From assembly GCA_033964015.1 (NCBI GenBank), contig CM066919.1, positions 4,058,101 to 4,122,100 on the forward strand: a stretch of 64,000 nucleotides of DNA. The letters run 5' to 3'. Below, one piece after another: positions 11,156 through 20,603 of this stretch (within the stretch, counting starts at the first letter, position 1; every line of letters starts with the position of its first letter). The stretch is from Scolanthus callimorphus. Lineage: Eukaryota; Cnidaria; Anthozoa; Actiniaria; Edwardsiidae. Position numbers and translations under genes: made by a program. Under the pieces are notes generated by a model. That model made no database searches. It was given only the letters and a program-made list of their open reading frames with translations, and was not told where the DNA came from.

Positions 11156-12521
11156 TTTCATTAATATTTTGAACCTAGATCATTTATTAATACATTACTT
11201 TGTGATTCATTTATTTCTATATTTGTGATAAGTTGTACATGTTCCCACATGTTGTACCATGCCCGACGTATACTACACTTTATTATTCAACACATCGATG
11301 CACTGCCAAAATAAGGTCAAAGGAACCCCGATATGTGTGAACTGCACATGACATATATCCTGCGATATCTGTCGTCCTAGCGAAACCTCACAATCGTCCT
11401 AGAAAGAGCTTCCAAAAATACACAACATTTTTAGAAAGTCACACGAGTTTCTAAACAAAATATAAATTAATATAAAAAAGAAAAAGAAGTACTTATGCCT
11501 TTTCTACCTCTTCAGCCATATTTTGGTTCGGCGATTTTGTTTTTCTCGAAACTATTTTGATTCTCGCTCCCTTGTGTTTTGACAGTCCAAACAAAGTTAA
11601 ATCCAATTTAGCAAAAATAACCCATGGCTTTTACTACAAAATATTGGTCTTTTTGAGAGATAAAGTGCTTTCTTGAAACAAAATCAAGCGAACAACATTA
11701 ACTTACTTCTTGACTTACCAGAAAGTCGTGACGAGTTTTCCGGCTTCTTTTAAATTTCCACCCAGAAGTCAGTTTGGAAATTCAGCTTAGCTCATTCAGT
11801 TTGTTTTGGTGATCTGTCCGTTAAACGCTGCTTTCAACCTTTACTTCACACTCGCTTGATTCTTGATTTGAAAACTTTGTGCAAAACCCTCCAGTGTCTG
11901 CCACAAAACCCTATGTCTTAGCTCGTCTATTTCTTTCTTACTCAGATTAAAGAGAGATTACGTTTCTCAAGAACATCACTAAGGATTTTGATGATTATTT
12001 GAGCTTGTTCTTGAATTTCTTTTTGCGTTTTAGTTCGTTCGATAAAAATCTACGAACGTAAATTTTCAGCGGTTCTTTTGTTTTCCATATTTAGTCAACA
12101 TGGCGCGCGTTGCAAAAAAGGAGCGAAAAATTAATCAAAGAAGGGAAAATGCAAAAATAAACTTGTGGATAGATTGTGCTATCGATGTGTTGGATAATGG
12201 TTAAATAGAAGTTACCTATAGTTTTTTTTATAATATGAGCCATCGCTATTTCTCGGAAATCGAGTTTTATATGATTGTATATGTGAGAGGAAATTGAAGA
12301 ACAAAAATACTACGAAAATATTTTCATAATATTGCATTATATTGTATGATGCTTTGATTTTTTTTTCAATATCAAAAATCGCAACAAAACGTCTTTTCTC
12401 TCTTTCTGTAATAACTTGGAAGTGGTTAAAATGTTTTACAATTATAATAAACAAGAAACCGCTGATTTGAATCTCGCTTTATGGTCCTTTATATCTCTGG
12501 AACTATTTTTCTGTGGAACTG
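11156..12521. other. Non-coding centre of the Harbinger element
   Basis: AT-rich, no supported gene between the two convergent Harbinger ORFs. CAACATGGCGCGCG occurs at 12097-12110. No internal repeats seen. Confidence 0.5.
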
Positions 12522-13650
12522 TTAGTCACATAAGTACTCCATTACATTTTCTTGCAGTGCTTCTGCCCCTACTTGCGCGATTTCGTTGCCATCATAATCG
12601 TTATCCCCATCATTTACTTCGATCGATGGTTCCACATGACAAGTATCTCCCACATCGATACATATGTTATGCAGTACACAACACGCTAAACTTGTTGTAG
12701 GTACCCTGCCTGTTTTTTCTTCGGACGGTTTTGATAAGCAACGCCATCTTCCTTTAAGAATTCCAAATGCTTGTTCTACGACAACTCTTGCTTGAGTAAG
12801 CGCTTTGTTATAGATTTCCTGATCGCAGGTAAGGGTCCTGGTTCGCTTGAATGGTCTCATTAGCCAAGTATCTAGAGAATAGGCGGAGTCTCCGACTAGC
12901 AAGGGACCACATTCACAGTTACCGATTAGCTGTTGTGGTCGGCCAGTTAACCAGTTCCCTTGGTATACGTTCCACTTGAGCTTACTGATCCCGAAGATAC
13001 GCGCATCGTGCAAGCTTCCTGGATAACCAGCACTCACATCTATCAATCTCATTGATGCGTCGGCCACAGCCTGAACTACAATTGAGTATACCTGCTTACG
13101 GTTAAAATAGTCTCCTCGTTTATCGACAGGGACAGTTTTTAACGGAATATGACTCCCGTCTATTGCGCCAACTACTTGAGGAAAGGCCGATTTGATTTGA
13201 AACGCTCTGATATTTCTGCTCAGCTCTTCCTCCGTCACAGGAAATTTAATGAATTCCGTAGACAATTTTGCCATTGCTTTACAAAAGTCGTGTGAAATAT
13301 GCATAGCTGTGCATCTAGCAATACCGAATTGAAGACCTGTTGTTCTATAGCTGTATCCTGTAGCAAGCCTCCATAATGCGACTGCGACACGCTTTGGAAC
13401 TGGTATTGATTCCCTCATTGGTGTGTGTTTTTTCGCCATATCTGGGCCCACAATACGCACGATTCCATCAAATGTTCCTCGAGAGATTCTGAAATTCTCT
13501 TTCCACCACTCATCAACATAAGCCCCTTGCATCAAATTATCAAACCAGAATTGATTCCTTGGCCACATCCACGCTCTTCGTTCTTGTCGTCTTCTTCCAC
13601 GATTTCGGGCATTAAAAGCTAGCAGCAGGATCTCTATTCCGTAGATGATG
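12522..13650 (-). CDS. PIF/Harbinger transposase (DDE superfamily 4)
   Basis: Open from beyond MWPRNQFWFDNLMQG (13568) to the TAA at 12522; 349 codons from that Met. An in-frame N-terminal extension rich in Arg (RNRGRRRQERRAW) reaches about 13650, so the true start probably lies there or in another exon. Catalytic motifs are in order: VVGAIDGSHIPLK (first D, near 13160), GPLLVGDSAYSLD (second D, near 12880), VVVEQAFGILKGRWRCL (E, near 12780). An upstream helical DNA-binding part includes VPKRVAVALWRLATGYSYR. The length (about 370 residues) and the D-D-E spacing fit HARBI1-like nucleases that cut at TTA/TAA sites. No frame break was seen; it ends EALQENVMEYLCD. It converges on the Myb-like gene, the usual two-gene arrangement. 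Confidence 0.9.
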
Positions 13651-13719
13651 CTGTAATACCAATCGTTTAAACCTGGAAGCTCTTATTCGATTCAAACGTA
13701 CTAAAAACGTAAGTGATAT

Positions 13720-15635
13720 TAGCGGAGGAGCACCATACCTAAGGAAAAACCGTATACCATCGAGTTGATTTTGAAACGTCACGGGTAATTAAATTCATTT
13801 TTTCATTTCATTGATGACGCCATGCCCAACTGATTAGTGCGTTGAAAAGCAATTACCCCATAGATAATTGTGTCAACGTTTGGTTGCCGAAGGTGGTTCC
13901 TTTCGCGAGATATAATTTGTTTTCTTTTTTTCTGTATAAAAACCTATAGAGTCCGCCGTCCGCCGTCCGTAAAACGTGAGAAAACCATTCTTGGAGAGAA
14001 TTATATAGAGAGCAAGGGGCACATAATGCCTCGCTGACGTGACATGACGTCACTACCAATGCCGTGAAACCACTTTTGGCGGGAAATGTCGAGATCCGGC
14101 GGGCGCGCCTGCTAATCTGGGGGACTTTTATTTTGAAAAACATTTTTCTTCGGCAGCTCAGAACAGAAGCGACATTATTTCTCTTTGCTAGTACATTTTA
14201 CCATTTACCTGTGCTGAGGTTAGAATTCTGAGCTTTTTCGTATGCATTTTACAATCAAATGGAGATGCAGTCAAGCGGGATTAGCTCGGATGGAAAATGA
14301 CGTGAAAGAAATACGGCGAATTGAAAGCATATTTTATCGCTCGTCAGTTTTCTGGGCCGTGTCACAGAAATTGATTCAACAAAGCTTAAATTATATCAAT
14401 ATTTCCAGATGTCGGTATAAATATTAATGGCAAAGGACAAGGTTGTAGAAAAGACTAAATGAGGGACTCGTGGCTGTCTTGCCGACTTTTTAGGCATTAA
14501 CTTTTTATAACTTTGGTTAGAAGTGCTGTTGATTTTATGCCTTACTAGTATGGATTGCTGATACCACGAAATCCACTATACCTCGAGGTCTGGATTTGAA
14601 GTTCGTCTTTGGGATTTGAAGTTCAAGGAGGAACGTTGAAATGGAATATTTTTTGTGAAATCCAATGCGGACCTCGTACAAGATTTGGCCTTTTCTCATG
14701 AACGAGTGAGAAGTTCAATCGGCGTAACTTATCTTGATTTAATAAATAAGACTTTTATACTTCCCCGTCTATAAGACGTAGAGTGCCTTCAAAGATGGCC
14801 CTACAATGAAAGTGAATGGAAATGGGAATTTTGACTCTTGTGGGGATCACACCCAAAACACACAAAAAAAAAACAATCAGATTCAGTGCTCTTTTCTCAA
14901 GGTCCCGGATTTCACTCCTGGGTTTTGGCAACATAAGTTCATGGATTTAGGAAATGATCAGCAGACTGATTGGATTTGAGAGTAGAATGGACAAGTATAT
15001 TGGAAGAATTCACTGTTACGATGTACATAATGAGTTCTAATTATTCTGATTGTTACACAGTATTTTGTAATTTTAGGCCTCAAGGCAACCAGAAATGCAT
15101 GAAAATTTGTGAATAATTTTTGTACTCACCGAAAAAATGTCTTGAAAAATACCCCAAACCCACCAGCTATGCAGATGGGGCATCCCATAGCCAGAATATT
15201 CTCAAAAGGGGTTGGCAGGCTTTTTTGTTGCTATTTCATCTATACATTTAGAATGTTTCCCGTACTTTACAGTATTTTGGCTGTGCCCCTAGAGGCTATT
15301 AAGAATATTAATATTATGTCAGCATATAATATGGATAAGTTAATCAGGAGCATACTAGTGGACCTTTCAATATTTGTTGTTAGAAAAACAAAAATGAAAT
15401 ACATAAAAAATGCTTTCCTATCACTATGTTTGCATGCAATGATGATCTAAAAAGCATTTATAAATACTGTAAACTTCCACAGGTTTTTTATGTTATCAAG
15501 CTTTCACAAAATCAGATGCAGTTATTGAAGTTATGATATCAGATTACCAAATATATTTTTCTAAACCTTGATACCTTTTTCATTTATTATAATCACTAGG
15601 AGCTCCGCTTTTAGGCAGTGCCTAAATCTATATAT
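13720..15635 (-). mobile_element. Hairpin-ended 1.9-kb element, copy 3 (right Harbinger arm, inverted)
   Basis: Read on the minus strand it starts ATATATAGATTTAG, with hairpin TTTAGGC/GCCTAAA (15626-15610) and AGCGGAGCTCC. It ends CCTTAGGTATGGTGCTCC-TCCGCTA at 13720. The right ~300 bp (13720-14000), including CCGTCCGCCGTCCG, match copies 1 and 2. The GC-rich right hairpin is missing, as if deleted between flanking GCTCCGCT repeats. The centre (14000-15600) has no tandem array, only one CRE (14044-14051), and no gene; the frame 15109-15450 shows no family motif. Length 1916 bp, close to copy 1 (1912). Confidence 0.7.
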
Positions 15636-15873
15636 TTTATAGAGAATAGCGAGCCTAATAGCTTGAGGTTACGCAATACAATATCAACATTCGTCTTTCC
15701 AGCAGTTTGTGATATAAACACTCGTCCTTCCCGCCGTCTCCAGTGACATCCGTTGACAGATCTACTAAGGCCTCATAAAGGTCAACCCAATCGGTGTAAA
15801 CACTTACACTCCAAACCTAGGTACGCACAACACGTATCCCAACCTAGGTTGACATTGTAGTGTAAACACAACA

Positions 15874-15876
15874 TTA
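15874..15876. other. Target-site duplication TTA, right
   Basis: TTA directly follows AGTGTAAACACAACA, matching the TTA at 7412-7414 on the other side of the Harbinger element. Confidence 0.8.
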
Positions 15877-16680
15877 GACTAGTAGGGATCAAATATTCGA
15901 AGAGAAACTTTCATCACGAACTAACAAACATTACATTTTCCGAGTCACGCTTGTTGTCAAATGGACACCAAATCGACCGAGACGACAGCAAAATTACACT
16001 CCATTTTTTCGCTAAATTCTAAAACATTGCAGAAATTGGCTCCCATCGGTAGCTTCCCTAGTGTGCCAGCTTTTGCGTTTTGGTATTTAGACGACTAGGG
16101 ACCAAATATTCGAAGAGAAACTTTCATCACAAACTAACAAACATTACATTTTCCGAGTCACGCTTGTTGTCAAATACACATCAAATCGCCCGAGACGACA
16201 GCAAAATCAAACCCTACTTTTTCGCTAAATTCTAATACATTGAAAAAATCGGCTCCCATCAGTAGCTTCCCTAGTGTGCCAGCTTTTGCGTTTTGGTATT
16301 TAGACGACTAGGGACCAAATATTCGAAGAGAAACTTTCATCACGAGCTAACAAACATTACATTTTCACAGTCACGCTTGTTGTCAAATGGACACCAAATC
16401 GACCGAGACGACAGCAAAATTACACTCCACTTTTTCGCTAAATTCTAATACATTGAAAAAATCGGCTCCCATCAGTAGCTTCCCTAGTATGTTAGCTTTT
16501 GCGTTTTGGTATTTAGACGACTAGGGACCAAGTATTCGAAGAGAAACTTTCATCACGAACTAACACACATTACATTTTCCGAGTCACGCTTGTTGTCAAA
16601 TGGACACCAAATCGGCCGAGAACAGCAAAATTACACTCCTCTTTTTCGCTAAATTCTAATACATTGAAAATAATAAATTG
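15877..16680. repeat. 213-bp tandem repeat, about 3.8 units
   Basis: The word AAATATTCGAAGAGAAACTT (one variant AAGTATTCG) starts at 15891, 16104, 16317 and 16530, exactly 213 bp apart each time. The unit includes ACGCTTGTTGTCAAATGGAC, ATCGGCTCCCATCAGTAGC and TTTTGGTATTTAGACGAC. Units differ by a few percent; the last is truncated. It ends just before the BEN-like exon. The other part of the array is the stub left of 7412. Confidence 0.9.
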
Positions 16681-16857
16681 AACTATCCCTGGTTTAGTTA
16701 CTATTTAATCATGATTGGTTGAACCTTCGTTCTACCAAACAAAGAAAGCTTTGTGACGCAGCTGGTGTGTTCTTACACTGGAGATGAGCCATGGTTATTC
16801 CACTTTCAACTATAACAGTGTAGAACATCATTCTCATTTCCTTATCAGAGACTTAAC

Positions 16858-19800
16858 ATAAGTCTGGTCCAGTGATGGCTTCACTAGCTTTCCTGTTTTC
16901 CCCTTTTGGCCTTTGAGGGAGTGGGTGGCCATATGTTTACGTGATAATGTATCAGCCATGATGCTGCCTACATACATTCCATGCTTCAATGGCTTGATTT
17001 TATTAAAGTGCTTGCTTTCAATGCCAGACCTGGCCCAAGAACAACCTGTGGATCATATAGGGTAATGCAGCCAGTAATTTGTCTGTATACACTGGATTTT
17101 CCAATGCAACCTTTTTACACCGGCATACGAATAAGGAAAGGCATCACTTTGGTAATATTATGACCGTTAGACACCAATTTGTGTTCCAGTGCACACAAAA
17201 ATAATATCCATGAGCATTCCAACCACTCAAAAATGGTGACTATTGTATACTTTATGGTACAGGTCAGACCAAAATAATTCTTAAGCAACATCGTTTTGCA
17301 CTTAGTCGTTAATCTCACACCACAGGACAACAAATGTCAAAGTGTTAGTTGCCATGTCTCCCTCTTGTTTTGGGCCAGTAACTGGCTGGCATGGCTGTCT
17401 AGTTGATGTTACTGTAGAGGGTGTAGACGGGGGTGACTGAAAAAAGGAAAGTTAAAAGGCATTTTATATAGCTGTAACAGCATAATTCTTCCCAGCTGAA
17501 AATCTAGTTGGGACCAAAGTTGGGATCCCAGCTGGGATTAATAGACATCCTATATGGGACCCGAATTTTTTCAGGTGGGATGCCACATCCCAGGTGGGAT
17601 CCCATCTTAAAACATGGGATCCAGGTTTTTTAGAGGTGGGATCGCCGCTGGGATAGATGGCTGGGATCCCAACTCATTTAACGGGATCCCACCCATCCCC
17701 TCTAGGACAGCCACATAATCCCAGTTGAGATAGTTGGGCTAGTCGGGATCCCACATGGGATGTCTAATAATCCTGGTTAGGATCCCAGCTTGAAAGGTGG
17801 GATCCCACCTAAATATATCTGGGATCTCAGTTGAGATTTTCACCTGGGATGTGTGTACTGATTGCATGGTTGACAACACAACTGTGCAAGATTTTGGTAT
17901 TTTGTTACATGTACATATGTATATCCACTTCGATCGGTTGTCTGACTTGAGAATGTTGCTTTGAGACCCAAGCGATATTTTTATTTTTTGCATACATGTC
18001 ATTGTTTGGCCTTCATTTAAATTAATAACACTAAAACGTAGGCCTCCCTCTCTGGAAAAGTGGAATATAGCTTGTTGTACCTGCTCTTGCTGCTCTGTAG
18101 TATCAACATCCAAGGAATTGCTGCAGCTGGGTATACTTCCAGGGGGAGGAGGCAGTTCCTCGTCTATGTGGTGGTTGGGCATTTTTGCAGGGGGAGACAA
18201 CACATCTGGTACATGCACATGGCTTACTTCAGGTGGTTTTCCAAGCTTGGCGACATACTTCTTTAACTTGGTAATGCATGTTGCCATATCTTTTTCAAGA
18301 AAAGTTAAATGGGGTTGTAACAAAGTGATGTGCATAATGGACCATTATAACTATAGACCTTTTTCAAAAATGGCAGAAAGTTGCATGGAAACGAGGCTGG
18401 ATGATCATACGTGGCAGCTGCCTAGGGAAGCCTTAGCTTGTGAATAGGGACCGATAAGAAAAGAAAATCAGAAAACACTAGACATTAAACGGTTTTTCGG
18501 TCTCCATTCACCAGCTAAGGCTTTCCTGGCCATCGGTAATGTACGCTCATATTTCCAGCCTCGTTTCCATGCGACTTTCCGCCATTTTTGAAAAAGGTCT
18601 ATACAGTAGCTCTGATGGATAATTTTTTGCTTTCTCACTGGCTGCTTGTTTTAAACAGCCAATGAAGCTCTTTAGTAAATACAATTGTGTTAATTAGTAA
18701 TTGTGTATCACAATTATGGGCCTTCTTCCTTATGGCCATACATGTATGGGTCATACATGTATATCATTGATTGGACAATGTGTGATGACTAGGCTGTGAT
18801 TTCAAGCTCAGTTATATTCATACCATTATGTATTACATTTAATTTAAGGTGGCCCATGAGTATTTATGCCAGATATCAACCACATTTTGCATGACATTTT
18901 TTAATGGGAAAGGTTAGGCAGTTTTGCAAATTTATAGCATAGTTAATGAACGACCGCTGCACTACTGAAAATAATATTGTAATTTTAACGTGCAGTATTA
19001 GAACCAATCTGAATGACTGGTTTCATTAGATAACTTTTTCAGCTCCAATCAATGTATCAAAGTATGATGTAAAGCGCACTTAGGCAATTTGGAAAGTGTG
19101 CTATATAACTATTTAATTATTATTATTATTATTATTGTAGCAACTGGCCCTCCATTACCTTCAACATTAGAAAGCCTCTGTTTGAGGCTTTCGTTTTCTC
19201 TCCTGAGACCCATCACTTCTTTTTTTAACTCTGAGTAAGTAGGGCCACCCGCTCCACTCACTTCTGACACTTCACTAGGGCCTGGTTCACAGGCTTTCGA
19301 TTCCTAAAATAGTAATTAACAGGAAAAGGGAGGAACAATATTTGTTTTGCTGTAGCGGAGTAATGTTGTACGAGTCCTTGACAGGGGAGTGTCATGGTTT
19401 TAGCCTTCCTTTGGTGAGCTTAAAAAGAGTTAAATGGTCCAATTAGTGATTTTCTTGGTTAGTTTAATAACCTTTTTTATTACCTATATAGACACAAGTG
19501 CTTTACTGGGAAATATACCAGTCATAGATCTCATACGAAGCTACATCTGGTACCTGAGTGACATATTTTCCATATCCTCACTAGTTTTGATCAAAATCCT
19601 CACTAGTGAGGATATTGGTCAAAACAGAAGTGATTGGAAGTCAATTTGGAATACTTTTTTTCTGGTTTATGTATATATATAATAAAAAGAAAACTACATG
19701 GTGGCTTGAAGGTATGACTTTTATTTTCTCCTGTCAACAAGAATAATTTACTCATTCGCTGCGCTCATTCGTGTTCTTGCCACTCGAAAATAAAACTCAT

Positions 19801-20572
19801 ATCTTTGCGCCACCGTGTAATAAAATTGTATCCTCTATATATCTATATCAATTTAATACAAGTTTGGAGTGCTATTGTGCAGATGGAATTCGGGCCAAAC
19901 CGTAAAATGTCAATCAGAATGCTACAAAATGTCACGTAAAATAATTATATCATCGGCAAAATAACTCTTATATATTCTATGACTAAGTAATATCAAGGAT
20001 GTGGGCTTGTTTGCGAAGACAACTGGTCTTATGTTATTTCACTAACATGACACTCCCCCGTACAATAATAGAGAAGTAAAGGTGTAGTCATATAGGCATC
20101 AATACCATCACTACACGTTTCAGCTCCCATGTTTCTGTGTCTATAATAATAAATACATGTTGTATAGAACATGGTGAAGGAAAAAGCATTAATTTTAAGT
20201 TTCATACATTATCTACATTATCTTATAAGATCTTGACTCAAAATGGGGCACCCCCCATGCGACCACCCATGGATCAGCCACTGGATAGAAAATATCATTA
20301 ATATATTCAATTCACTGTGTCATTTATTTTATTATATACCGATAGAGCATAAATGAAACATATCATCTGTTAGTTAAGACTATTCAATCATCAAGAGAGG
20401 ATTAGACCCACCTGAGAACAGCTGTTACGGAAGATATTATGGCCTGAAATCAATTTACCTTCACGCTGCTTTCTTCCTCACTGTCGTCATCCTCACAAAA
20501 CATGTACTTTTTCGTCCTTTTCCTCTGCCCTCTCCCCCTAGGGCTCTCATGATCCATCTCCTTAACGACTAT
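16858..20572 (-). CDS. Multi-exon gene with coiled coil, possible BEN domain
   Basis: Three exons join with matching phases. 20572-20459: KEMDHESPRGRGQRKRTKK then acidic CEDDDSEEESSVK, donor GTAAAT. 19303-19159: PTYSELKKEVMGLRRENESL, a heptad coiled coil, donor GTAATG, phase 1. 18289-18081: MATCITKLKKYVAKLGK, a Pro-rich stretch DEELPPPPGSIPS, ending DTTEQQEQ, donor GTACAA. A likely further exon at about 16983-16858 (SRKHMATHSLKGQKGKTGK, then KPSLDQTY, donor GTTAAGT) resembles the start of a BEN domain, a DNA-binding fold; no later exon was found, so the domain would be cut where the 213-bp array begins. A candidate upstream exon (20938-20714, ending FWVHK before GTTAAC) joins in phase but may belong to retroelement DNA. 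Basic region plus coil plus BEN suggests a nuclear DNA-associated protein; this is inference. Confidence 0.5.
17480..17850. repeat. GGGATCC-rich degenerate repeat patch
   Basis: About 370 bp in an intron of the BEN-like gene packed with GGGATCCC, TGGGATCCCA and ATCCCA/TGGGAT words in both orientations (for example 17520-17535, 17598-17607, 17661-17671, 17742-17751, 17798-17807). Because the core is palindromic, the patch can fold many ways. Confidence 0.7.
18353..18603. mobile_element. Foldback MITE, 251 bp
   Basis: The ends TATAGACCTTTTTCAAAAAT and its complement at 18584-18603 extend into long imperfect inverted arms (GGAAACGAGGCTGGA; GCCTTAGCTTGTGAAT). TA at both ends fits a Tc1/mariner-type target. 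It lies 64 bp upstream (minus sense) of the 18289-18081 exon. Confidence 0.8.
19040..19137 (+). repeat. SINE/LINE 3' end with (TTA)n tail
   Basis: The sequence AAAGCGCACTTAGGCAATTT followed by GTGCTATATAACTATT and a (TTA)n run (19112-19135) is the common 3' end of cnidarian LINE/SINE copies. The head is not recognisable. Confidence 0.45.
19700..19815. repeat. Short inverted-repeat element
   Basis: TTTTATTTTCTCCTGTCAAC (19720-19739) faces an imperfect complement CACTCGAAAATAAAACTCAT (19780-19799). The spacer contains CATTCGCTGCGCTCATTCG. It is probably a MITE; boundaries are not defined. A separate short hairpin, TCCTCACTAG/CTAGTGAGGA, sits at 19577-19614. Confidence 0.4.
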
Positions 20573-20603
20573 CTGATGCAGAGTATTAAAATATAATGTA
20601 AGT

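Larger units (their letters stand above)
7415..15873. mobile_element. PIF/Harbinger DNA transposon, 8459 bp, autonomous-type
   Basis: Both ends carry TGTTGTGTTTACACT as a perfect 15-bp inverted repeat (7415-7429 and 15859-15873). They are flanked by TTA and followed inward by a subterminal palindrome CAACCTAGGTTG (7438-7449; 15840-15851). Inside are the two genes of the superfamily, a Myb/SANT-like protein (plus, 9802-11155) and a DDE transposase (minus, 12522 to about 13650), tail to tail. Each arm also carries a 1.9-kb hairpin-ended element with its right end pointing at the genes. The flanks outside are parts of one 213-bp array, so the empty site can be read as GGTATTTAGACTAGTAGGG. The Myb gene is interrupted, so present mobility is doubtful although the transposase frame is open. 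Confidence 0.85.

Noticed and set aside
15109..15450. 113-residue plus-strand frame
   Set aside because: No motif, no splice context, AT-rich; it lies in the interior of the hairpin-ended copy 3.
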